A stretch of DNA of 64,000 nucleotides from Nocardioides sambongensis (lineage in GTDB: Bacteria > Actinomycetota > Actinomycetes > Propionibacteriales > Nocardioidaceae), in NCBI RefSeq assembly GCF_006494815.1, contig NZ_CP041091.1, positions 434,001-498,000 of the forward strand. The letters are read 5' to 3'. Below the pieces are notes generated by a model. That model saw only the letters and a list, made by a program, of their open reading frames with translations, was not told the origin of the DNA and did not search any database. This document shows, piece after piece, positions 55,682-63,322 of this stretch (position 1 is its first letter; the number at the start of each line of letters is the position of its first letter). The position numbers and the translations under genes are program-made.

Positions 55682-56392
55682 ATGAGCTGCTCGACCCCCG
55701 CCGTCTCCGCCGCGCCCGCTCCGCGCACCTCCCGCACCGCGTCCCTGGCCGATCTCGGGCCGCTGGCCCAGCTGCGCGCCGGCCGGCTGGCGCGCCGCGT
55801 GCCGCAGCTCCTGGTGGGCCTGGTCCTCTACGGCGTCAGCCTCGCCCTGATGGTGATCGGCGCGGTCGGCCTCTCGCCCTGGGACGTGCTGCACTCGGGG
55901 TTCATCCGGCACGTGCCGATCAGCCTCGGCCAGGCGGTGGTGCTGTTCAGCTTCCTGGTGCTGTTGCTCTGGATCCCGTTGCGCGAGAAGCCGGGCCTGG
56001 GCACCGTCGCCAACGCGTTCCTGGTCGGCATGGCCGCCGACGCCACCCTCGCCCTGCTCGACCCGCCCGAGGGCTGGGGAGCACGGTTCGCGCTGATGTT
56101 CGGCGGCGTGGTGCTCAACGCCGTGGCGACGGCGCTCTACATCGGCGCGCAGTTCGGCCGCGGACCGAGGGACGGCCTGATGACCGGTCTGCACCGTCGC
56201 ACCGGCCTCTCGCTGCGGGTGGTCCGGACCGGGCTGGAGGTCGTCGTCGTGGTGCTCGGCGTGCTGCTCGGCGGGGTGGTCGGTCTGGGCACCGTGGTCT
56301 ACGCGCTCGCGATCGGGCCGCTGGCCCAGTGGATGCTCCCGTGGTTCCTGGTGGATCTCCCGGCCCCGCCCCTGAGATCCACCCCGAACTGA
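55682..56392 (+). CDS. YczE/YyaS/YitT-family membrane protein
   Basis: 236 residues with five or six hydrophobic helices after a cytoplasmic tail of about 35 residues. The family landmarks VPQLLVGLVLYGVSLALMV, GLSPWDVLHSGF, FGRGPRDGLMTGLHRRTGLSLRVVRTGLEV and GTVVYALAIGPLAQWMLP are clear. YczE proteins are often next to MocR-type regulators, as here. Transport of a vitamin B6-related compound is suspected for the pair but not shown. Confidence 0.87.
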   Translation: MSCSTPAVSAAPAPRTSRTASLADLGPLAQLRAGRLARRVPQLLVGLVLYGVSLALMVIGAVGLSPWDVLHSGFIRHVPISLGQAVVLFSFLVLLLWIPLREKPGLGTVANAFLVGMAADATLALLDPPEGWGARFALMFGGVVLNAVATALYIGAQFGRGPRDGLMTGLHRRTGLSLRVVRTGLEVVVVVLGVLLGGVVGLGTVVYALAIGPLAQWMLPWFLVDLPAPPLRSTPN

Positions 56393-56440
56393 TCGCCCGA
56401 CCCTGGCATGAGTCGGGGGTTGACTGGATAGTCTCGGGGC

Positions 56441-57685
56441 ATGACGACCGACGGATCCGCTGCCGCCCCCGATCCCGCCGCCGCCCAGGCCGCGCCACTC
56501 GCGCCGCCCGACCCGGTCGTGACGCTGACCGCTCCCGAGGCCCCGGCCCCGGTGGTGGAGACCCAGGCGCCGAAGATGGCCCCGCAGGTGGCGACCGAGA
56601 TGGTTCCCGAGCTGGACGCCAAGGTCGACAACTTCCTCGCCAGCCTCGAGGGCGCGAAGATCGGCAGCCCGGAGTTCGCGGCCCAGGCGGAGAACGTGCG
56701 CACCATGGGCGACGCCGACATCCGCAAGGCCGCCGAGACCTCCAACCGGATGCTGGACAAGCCGGTGACCGCGCTCAAGGAGGGCGGGATCTCGGAGTCC
56801 TCCGACGTCGGCAAGTCGCTGCTCGCGCTGCGTCGTACCGTCGAGGACCTCGACCCCGGGCAGGCCAAGGGCGTGAAGCGGTGGTGGGACAAGCTGCCCT
56901 TCAACGACAAGGTCGAGGACTACTTCCGCAAGTACCAGTCCTCCCAGCAGCAGCTCAACGGCATCCTGCACAGCCTGCGCAGCGGCCAGGACGAGCTGAC
57001 CAAGGACAACGTCGCCCTCAACCTGGAGAAGACCAACCTCTGGGCCGTGATGGGCCGCCTCAACCAGTACATCTACGTCGCGGAGCGGCTCGACGCGAAG
57101 GTCTCGGCGAAGATCGCCCAGCTCGAGCTGAGCAACCCCGAGGAGGCGAAGACGCTCTCCCAGGACGTGCTCTTCTACGTCCGGCAGAAGCACCAGGACC
57201 TGCTCACCCAGCTGGCGGTCTCGATCCAGGCGTACCTGGCGATCGACATCATCATCAAGAACAACATCGAGCTCATCAAGGGTGTGGACCGGGCCAGCAC
57301 GACCACCATCTCGGCGCTGCGCACCGCGGTCATCGTGGCGCAGGCGCTGAACAACCAGAAGCTGGTCCTCGACCAGATCACGGCGCTGAACACCACCACC
57401 TCCTCGATGATCCAGCGGACCTCGGAGATGCTGCGGGAGAACTCCGCTGCGATCCAGGAGCAGGCCGCCTCCTCGACCATCGGCATGGAGCAGCTCCAGG
57501 CCGCCTTCAGCAACATCTACGCGACGATGGACTCCATCGACGAGTTCAAGCTCAAGGCGCTGGACAACATGGCGACCACCATCGGCGTGCTCGAGACCGA
57601 GGTGACCAAGTCCAAGTCGTACCTGGACCGGGTCCGGCAGCACGACGCCCGCAACGCCTCCGGCGCCCTCGACATCACCGGGTGA
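56441..57685 (+). CDS. TelA-family (toxic anion resistance) protein
   Basis: 414 residues. A low-complexity Ala/Pro N-terminus (about 1-45) is followed by the long all-helical TelA/KlaA-type domain: SLLALRRTVEDLDPG, KLPFNDKVEDYFRKYQSSQQQLNGILHSLRSGQDELTKDN, LEKTNLWAVMGRLNQYIYVAERLDAKV, ending EFKLKALDNMATTIGVLETEVTKSKSYLDRVR. The family name comes from tellurite resistance, but the normal role is unknown, and nothing here points to tellurite. A -10-like TAGTCT ends six bases before the ATG. It begins a seven-gene unit ending in pknG. Confidence 0.9.
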   Translation: MTTDGSAAAPDPAAAQAAPLAPPDPVVTLTAPEAPAPVVETQAPKMAPQVATEMVPELDAKVDNFLASLEGAKIGSPEFAAQAENVRTMGDADIRKAAETSNRMLDKPVTALKEGGISESSDVGKSLLALRRTVEDLDPGQAKGVKRWWDKLPFNDKVEDYFRKYQSSQQQLNGILHSLRSGQDELTKDNVALNLEKTNLWAVMGRLNQYIYVAERLDAKVSAKIAQLELSNPEEAKTLSQDVLFYVRQKHQDLLTQLAVSIQAYLAIDIIIKNNIELIKGVDRASTTTISALRTAVIVAQALNNQKLVLDQITALNTTTSSMIQRTSEMLRENSAAIQEQAASSTIGMEQLQAAFSNIYATMDSIDEFKLKALDNMATTIGVLETEVTKSKSYLDRVRQHDARNASGALDITG

Positions 57686-57734
57686 ACGACCGGAGGAGCG
57701 ACAGCACGCGCACGACGAGCAGGAACGAGGAGCG

Positions 57735-58250
57735 GTGGGACTGAAGGCGTGGTGGCGCCGGGTCCGCAGCGACGAGGCGGAGCAGGAGACCTTCGAGGTG
57801 CCCGCGCCCCCGACCGAGCAGGACGTGCTGGCGGCGCTGAACCAGGTCAACGCGACCCTGCGCGCCCAGAACGCGCCCCCCGTCGTGATCTCGCGGGTGG
57901 TGCGCATCGCGCGCTCGATCAACCAGACCCTGCCGCGGCTGCGTGAGTCGGGGCTGGGCAGCGAGGAGGGGTACGCCGTGGTCGCGACCGCCACCGACTA
58001 CCTCCCCGAGGCGATCCAGGGCTACCTGCGCCTGCCCCGCGAGTGGGCCGACACCCGCCCGATCGACGGTCGCAAGACCGCCCTGATGATCCTGATCGAG
58101 CAGCTCGAGCTGCTCGCCGCGACCATGGACAAGATCCTCGACGCCGCGAACCGGGCCGATGCGCAGGCGCTGATCGCGCACGGCCGGTTCCTGCAGGCCA
58201 AGTTCGGTCACGCCTCCGACGGCGGCGACCTCAGTCTGGAGACCCCGTGA
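57735..58250 (+). CDS. Small helical hypothetical protein of the telA-pknG locus
   Basis: 171 residues, GTG start. An amphipathic Trp/Arg-rich start (MGLKAWWRRVRSDEAEQ) is followed by a helical domain (EQDVLAALNQVNATLRAQNAPPVVISRVVRIARSINQTLPRL and a second half with LMILIEQLELLAATMDKILDAANRADAQALIAHGRFLQAKFG). No named family recognised; similar small proteins accompany TelA genes in other genomes. It overlaps the AAA gene by GTGA. The first residues could dock it to the membrane. Confidence 0.75.
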   Translation: MGLKAWWRRVRSDEAEQETFEVPAPPTEQDVLAALNQVNATLRAQNAPPVVISRVVRIARSINQTLPRLRESGLGSEEGYAVVATATDYLPEAIQGYLRLPREWADTRPIDGRKTALMILIEQLELLAATMDKILDAANRADAQALIAHGRFLQAKFGHASDGGDLSLETP

Positions 58251-59935
58251 CCGATCCCTCCACCTCCGGTACGACGCTGACCTCCGCGTTGGACGCGCTG
58301 GTCGCGGTCGCCCGCCGCAGCGGCGTCGACCCCGGCGCAGCGCTCCGCGAGGGCGAGTCCCTCGCCGCGACCGTGGCCGAGCCCAACAAGGGGGCCTTCG
58401 TGGAGTGGGCCGAGCAGACCGGCCGCGCGGTCGCGGACGGCGGCGCGGAGGCGTTCTTCGACGCGGCCGTCGCCGGACGCCGGTTCCGCGCCGGCCCGAC
58501 GCCGTCGATGTCGTTGCTGAGCCTGGAACGCTCCCCGCACGCGCCCGACTACGCCCGCGCGCTCGGCGAGGTCGCGCTCGCCGCCAGCGCCCTCGGCACG
58601 GTCGACCCGCGAGCCGTCGGCAACGCAGCGATGGCGACGTCCGCGCAGTTGGGGGAGCCGACGGCGTCAGCGTCCCCGGCCGGCCCCGGGCAGGGTGCGT
58701 TCGACCTCGGCCCGGACCCGCAGCGACAGCAGGTGCCGGGCGTGGGTGACCACGTCCTCGACCAGCTCCGCACCGCGGGCAACGAGGTGCAGCAGCGGAT
58801 CCGGGACCTGGCGGTCACCCGGGGGACGTCCGGCACCTCCGGGCTGTCCGGGGGGCCCGTGCCCACCGATGGCCCGGCGCCCACCGATGGCCCAGCGTCA
58901 CGTGGCACGCCCCCGGACCGGGCGGACCCGGCGGGCGCGACCGAGACCGCCGGCGACGAGCCGGAGGACGCTCCGGATCAGACGCCCGAGCCGGAGGAGG
59001 AGCCGAAGTCGGTCGAGGAGCTGCTGGCCGAGCTGGACGCGCTGATCGGCCTGAAGACCGTGAAGGGCGAGATCCACCGCCAGGCCGCGGTGCTGCGCGT
59101 CGAAGGACTGCGCCAGCAGGCCGGCCTGGAGACCCCGACGATCACCCGGCACCTGGTCTTCAACGGCAACCCCGGCACCGGCAAGACCACCGTGGCCCGG
59201 CTGGTCGCCGGGATCTACCGGGCGTTGGGCCTGCTCTCCAAGGGCCAGCTGGTCGAGGTGGACCGCTCCGAGCTGGTCGCCGGCTACCTCGGCCAGACCG
59301 CCGCCAAGACCGCCGAGGTGGTCGGCTCCGCCGAGGGCGGCGTGCTCTTCATCGACGAGGCCTACGCGCTCTCCGGCGACCAGTACGGCAAGGAGGCCAT
59401 CGACACCCTGGTCAAGGAGATGGAGGACAAGCGCAACGACCTGGTCGTCATCGTCGCCGGCTATCCGCTGCCGATGGCCGTCTTCATCTCCGAGAACCCG
59501 GGGCTGGAGAGCCGGTTCCGCACCACCATCGACTTCGTCGACTACACCGACGACGAGCTGGTCGACATCTTCGCCTCGATGGTCACCGGCGCCGACTACG
59601 ACGCCGGTGAGGAGGTCCTCGAGCGCCTCCGCGAGATCCTCGGCGACGTGGTGCGCGGTCCGTCCTTCGGCAACGCCCGGTTCGTGCGCAACCTGCTCGA
59701 GGCGGCGATCGGCCACCACGCCTGGCGGCTGCGCGAGGTCGCGGAGCCGACACTGGAGCAGTTGCGCACGCTGGAGCCCGACGACCTCGTCGTCGACCCG
59801 AACACCGACCCCGGTGCCGAGGCGGACGCCGCGCCGGTCGGCCACGCCACGGAGCTGGTGCCGCCGGTCGACGTCGTCGACCCGACGCCGGTGGAGCCGT
59901 TCGAGGCCCCGGCCGAGTCAGGAGAGGGATCGTGA
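58247..59935 (+). CDS. CbxX/CfqX-type AAA+ ATPase with N-terminal regulatory extension
   Basis: 562 residues. An N-terminal helical part (about 1-150) and a Pro/Gly/Thr-rich linker (about 165-245) precede the AAA domain: an EELLAELDALIGLKTVKGEI start, Walker A NPGTGKTT (Lys near 313), Walker B GGVLFIDEAYAL (about 365-376), sensor 1 VIVAGY, and the Arg finger region LESRFRTTI. This is the CbxX/CfqX (Rubisco activase-like, SpoVK-like) AAA family that remodels protein complexes. The C-terminal tail is acidic. It overlaps genes on both sides by 4 bp. Client protein unknown; TelA or PknG are candidates by position. Confidence 0.9.
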   Translation: MTDPSTSGTTLTSALDALVAVARRSGVDPGAALREGESLAATVAEPNKGAFVEWAEQTGRAVADGGAEAFFDAAVAGRRFRAGPTPSMSLLSLERSPHAPDYARALGEVALAASALGTVDPRAVGNAAMATSAQLGEPTASASPAGPGQGAFDLGPDPQRQQVPGVGDHVLDQLRTAGNEVQQRIRDLAVTRGTSGTSGLSGGPVPTDGPAPTDGPASRGTPPDRADPAGATETAGDEPEDAPDQTPEPEEEPKSVEELLAELDALIGLKTVKGEIHRQAAVLRVEGLRQQAGLETPTITRHLVFNGNPGTGKTTVARLVAGIYRALGLLSKGQLVEVDRSELVAGYLGQTAAKTAEVVGSAEGGVLFIDEAYALSGDQYGKEAIDTLVKEMEDKRNDLVVIVAGYPLPMAVFISENPGLESRFRTTIDFVDYTDDELVDIFASMVTGADYDAGEEVLERLREILGDVVRGPSFGNARFVRNLLEAAIGHHAWRLREVAEPTLEQLRTLEPDDLVVDPNTDPGAEADAAPVGHATELVPPVDVVDPTPVEPFEAPAESGEGS

Positions 59936-61212
59936 GCCAACCAGCCCCCGTCGCCGCCCCGCCAGCCGCGGCCTCCGCGCCACCGGCGGGCGCCGGTGCG
60001 TCGGCCGCTCCGGCGCCGGAGCCGGCGTACGTCGACACACCCGCACTGCTCAACCGGTGGCAGCTGATCGGGATGAGCGTCGCCATCGTCTTCGGCCTGC
60101 TCTCCGCGCTGATCCAGTTCACCTCCTGGCAGTCCGACGGCCGTGCCGCCGACGACGCCGAGCAGCTGACCCGGGTCCAGGAGATCCAGTCCTCGCTGCT
60201 GCACGCCGACGCGCTGGCCACCACCTCCTTCCTGGCCGCCGGCATCGTGGACACCGGCGACCAGCAGCAGGCCTACGAGGAGGCGATCGACGACGTCCTC
60301 GACCAGATCGTCGACGCCGCCGAGGCCCAGCCCGCCGACCGCGAGGCACTGGCTGCCCTCAACCAGCAGGTCAACGACTACGACGCGGCGGTCGCGGTCG
60401 GCCGCGCCTACAACCGGCAGGGCTACCCGGTCGGCGCGGAGTACCTGAGTGGGGCCAGCGAACAGCTGCGGGACGAGGCGCGGCCGATTCTCACCAACCT
60501 CGTCGACGCCAACACCGAGCGCGCGGAGAACGCGCTCGGGGGCCAGCACCCCTGGTGGCTGCTCGCGGTCGGACTGCTCGCGCTGGCCGGGCTGTTCTGG
60601 GTCAACCAGCAGATCGCCCGGACCTTCCGCCGGCGCATCAACAAGGGGCTGGCGATCGCCGGTGCGGTGGTCCTGGTGACCACGCTGGTCGCGGCGCTCG
60701 CCGCCTTCGTCGCCGCGGGCGGCAACGGTGACCTGCGCGACGGCGAGCTGACCCGGGCCACCGACCAGGCGACGGCCCGGACCGCGGCCAACGACGCCAA
60801 GGTGTACGAGAACCTCCGCCTGATCAAGCGCGGCTCCGGCGACACCTACGAGGACCCGTGGAAGGAGGCCGCCGCCGTCGTCGAGCAGCGCAGCGACGAC
60901 GACCTCCTCGGCGACTGGGAGACCTACACCGAACGCCACGGCCAGATCGTCGAGCGCGACGAGGACGACCTGTGGCGTGCGGCCGTCCGGATCGCCGTCG
61001 ACCCCGGCGCGACCGGCTCGACAGCGCCGCTGGAGGCGTTCGACACGTCCTCCCAGGAGCTGGTCGACGAGCTCACCGGCACCGTCGTGGACGACCTCCG
61101 TGCCGGCCGCTCCTTCGCCCTGGCCGGCAGCCTGATCACGCTGCTGCTCGGCGTCGCGGCGGCGATCGCCGTGGCCCGCGGTGTCGGTGAACGACGCAAG
61201 GAGTATGCATGA
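59932..61212 (+). CDS. glnX: GlnX-like four-helix membrane sensor
   Basis: 426 residues. After a low-complexity N-terminus come four transmembrane helices (about residues 46-66, 210-228, 243-264, 398-416). Two extracytoplasmic domains lie between helices 1-2 and 3-4, both helical like chemoreceptor sensor domains. In M. tuberculosis, GlnX pairs with the binding lipoprotein GlnH and signals to PknG. Gene order glnX-glnH-...-pknG here supports orthology; sequence similarity was judged only by architecture. It overlaps both neighbours by 4 bp. Confidence 0.82.
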   Translation: MSQPAPVAAPPAAASAPPAGAGASAAPAPEPAYVDTPALLNRWQLIGMSVAIVFGLLSALIQFTSWQSDGRAADDAEQLTRVQEIQSSLLHADALATTSFLAAGIVDTGDQQQAYEEAIDDVLDQIVDAAEAQPADREALAALNQQVNDYDAAVAVGRAYNRQGYPVGAEYLSGASEQLRDEARPILTNLVDANTERAENALGGQHPWWLLAVGLLALAGLFWVNQQIARTFRRRINKGLAIAGAVVLVTTLVAALAAFVAAGGNGDLRDGELTRATDQATARTAANDAKVYENLRLIKRGSGDTYEDPWKEAAAVVEQRSDDDLLGDWETYTERHGQIVERDEDDLWRAAVRIAVDPGATGSTAPLEAFDTSSQELVDELTGTVVDDLRAGRSFALAGSLITLLLGVAAAIAVARGVGERRKEYA

Positions 61213-62207
61213 GCACCCGTCCGCGCCGGCTCCGCACGGCCACCGCCACCGTCGTGGCCGCCCTCGCCGCGAGCGCCCTGGTCGGCTGCTCCTACGAGCC
61301 GACCGCCGTCCCCGAGCCCGCGGCGGAGACCACCGACGCGCCGGCCGCCTCGGAGGCCACCTGCACCACGGACGAGTCGACCCTCGCCTCCTACGCGCCG
61401 GACGACTCCGGCGGCGCCACGGTGCAACGGATCCGCGATCGCGGCCGGATCATCGTCGGGGTCTCCGCCGACACCTTCAAGATGGGCTCCCGCAATCCGG
61501 AGACCAACAAGATCGAGGGCTTCGACATCGACATCGTCCGCGCCGTCGCGCAGGCGATCTTCGGGGCGGACTTCGACGGAGGCGCCTCGATCCAGTTCCG
61601 GGTGATCACCGCCGCCGACCGGATCCCGCTGCTCGTCGACGGCGACGTCGACATGGTGGTGCGCAACATGACCGTCAACTGCGAGCGGTGGGAGGAGATC
61701 CGGTTCTCCCAGATCTACTACGAGGCCACCCAGAAGGTGCTGATCGGCAAGGAGACCGCCGACGAGCTCGAGGCGTCCGGCGAGGAGTTCGCTATCGCCG
61801 ACCTGGCCGGGCAGACCGTCTGCGCGCCCGAGGGGTCGACCAGCATCAACAACATCACCGAGGCCGAGCCGGACGCCGAGGTGGCCGCGGCGGCCAACCA
61901 CACCGGCTGCCTGGTCGACTTCCAGCAGGGCGAGGTCGACGCGATCACCGGCGACGACACCGTGCTGGCCGGCCTGGTCGCCCAGGACCCGCTCGCCGTG
62001 GTGCCCGAGCAGCAGCCGCTGACCACCGAGCCCTACGGGGTCGGTGTCGGCCCGGATGCCGCGGACCTCGCCGCCTTCGTCAACGCGGTGCTGGAGGACA
62101 TGCGCTCCGACGGACGCTGGCAGCGGTCCTACCGCAAGTGGCTGGCGCCGTACCTGGCCGAGGACGCGACCCAGCCGCAACCCGTCCAGCCCTACCGGAG
62201 CCGGTGA
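61209..62207 (+). CDS. glnH: GlnH-like amino acid-binding lipoprotein
   Basis: 332 residues. Lipobox LVGC with Cys27, a Pro/Ala/Glu linker, then a bacterial extracellular solute-binding (SBP family 3) domain: RGRIIVGVSADTFKMGSRNPETNKIEGFDIDIVRAVAQAIFG, RIPLLVDGDVDMVVRNMTVNCERWEEIRFSQIYYEATQKVLI, and GVGVGPDAADLAAFVNAVLEDM. No ABC permease or ATPase is nearby, so it is a sensor rather than part of an importer. In mycobacteria GlnH binds aspartate and glutamate. Two extra Cys (CERW, TVCAPEG) may be a disulfide. Confidence 0.9.
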   Translation: MSTRPRRLRTATATVVAALAASALVGCSYEPTAVPEPAAETTDAPAASEATCTTDESTLASYAPDDSGGATVQRIRDRGRIIVGVSADTFKMGSRNPETNKIEGFDIDIVRAVAQAIFGADFDGGASIQFRVITAADRIPLLVDGDVDMVVRNMTVNCERWEEIRFSQIYYEATQKVLIGKETADELEASGEEFAIADLAGQTVCAPEGSTSINNITEAEPDAEVAAAANHTGCLVDFQQGEVDAITGDDTVLAGLVAQDPLAVVPEQQPLTTEPYGVGVGPDAADLAAFVNAVLEDMRSDGRWQRSYRKWLAPYLAEDATQPQPVQPYRSR

Positions 62208-63322
62208 CGATGGCGGGAACCGTCGCGCCTTCGGCGCCCGGCAAGCTCGGCGACGCGCTGGAGCCCGCCGCGATCCAGACCTACCTGGGCGAGCTCGACG
62301 CCTGGCTGCGGGTACGACGCGACGAGCTCGACGAGCTCGACGCGGCCGCCCTCGGGGCCGGAAGGGGCGGGGAGCTGGCCGGCGACATGTCGCTGGCGCT
62401 GGCGCTGTGGAAGGCGACCAGCGACCGCTACCAGCTGGTCTTCGCCACCTGGGACGGCGGACGGGTGCTGCGCCAGGAGCGGGAGCGGATCTCCGCGCTG
62501 ATCTGGGGACGACTGGACGGGGCCACCGAGCTCCCCGGCGGGCTCGCCGTCTCGCTGCCCGAGGCCGGTCGGCTCTGCGACGCGCTCACCGGCCAGCTGC
62601 GCACCCGGCTCTCCCTCGTGCCCGGCGCGGACGAGCAGGCCGCCCGGATCCGCGACCTGCGCGCCCAGCTGGAGCGGATCCGCGACCAGGTCGCGCTGGA
62701 GCCGGCGAACCAGCGCGACGCCGCCGTGGCACGGCTCGCCGAGCTGATGTCGCGGTTGCAGGCGATCACCGCCAAGGCGGAGCGCGGCGGGGACGTCGGC
62801 GGGATGCTCGGACCGTTCGAGGTGGAGGCCACCACCTTCGAGCGGGACCTGATCGTGGGCAACGCCCGCCGCCGCGACGCCCGGGACCAGGTGCTCTCCG
62901 CCCGTGAGCTGCGCGCCGACCTGGAGCAGCGCGCCGCGGCCCTGGCCAAGCTCGCCGCCGCTTGCGTGGCCACCGTCGACCCAGCTCCGCGGTATGCGGT
63001 CCCCGACGTGGAAGCGCTCGGGCAGGTCCCGGTCACGCCCGACGAGATCGGCGGCTACCTGCACCGACTCGACCGGGTCTCGCAGGCGCTCGAGCTGGCC
63101 CAGCACGCCTACTCCGACGCGCTCGAGGAATACGCCCGGCTGGTCGGGCTGCTCGACGCGTTCGTGGCGAAGGCCCGTGCCGCCGGTGTCGCGGCCAACC
63201 CCGACCTGGTGGCCAGCGAGCAGCAGGCACGCGACCTGCTCGCCCGCCGCCCGGCGCCGATGGCGGTGGCCCGCCAGCTCGTCACCACCTACCAGACCTG
63301 GCTCGCGAAGGAGACTGCATGA
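62204..63322 (+). CDS. Coiled-coil hypothetical protein of the glnH-pknG operon
   Basis: 372 residues, GTG start in a GTGA overlap with glnH. Nearly all helical with long heptad-like stretches (about residues 125-175, IRDLRAQLERIRDQVALEPANQRDAAVARLAELMSRLQAI; and about 230-260, ELRADLEQRAAALAKLAAAC) and a C-terminal helix-rich part. No catalytic motif, membrane helix or signal peptide was found. It overlaps the pknG start by ATGA. Position suggests a scaffold or adaptor between GlnX and PknG, which is inference only. Confidence 0.75.
   Translation: MTMAGTVAPSAPGKLGDALEPAAIQTYLGELDAWLRVRRDELDELDAAALGAGRGGELAGDMSLALALWKATSDRYQLVFATWDGGRVLRQERERISALIWGRLDGATELPGGLAVSLPEAGRLCDALTGQLRTRLSLVPGADEQAARIRDLRAQLERIRDQVALEPANQRDAAVARLAELMSRLQAITAKAERGGDVGGMLGPFEVEATTFERDLIVGNARRRDARDQVLSARELRADLEQRAAALAKLAAACVATVDPAPRYAVPDVEALGQVPVTPDEIGGYLHRLDRVSQALELAQHAYSDALEEYARLVGLLDAFVAKARAAGVAANPDLVASEQQARDLLARRPAPMAVARQLVTTYQTWLAKETA

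Noticed and set aside
56441..57685. Tellurite-resistance cassette
   Set aside because: No TerB/C/D/Z or other tellurium genes are present; the TelA name alone does not show the function.
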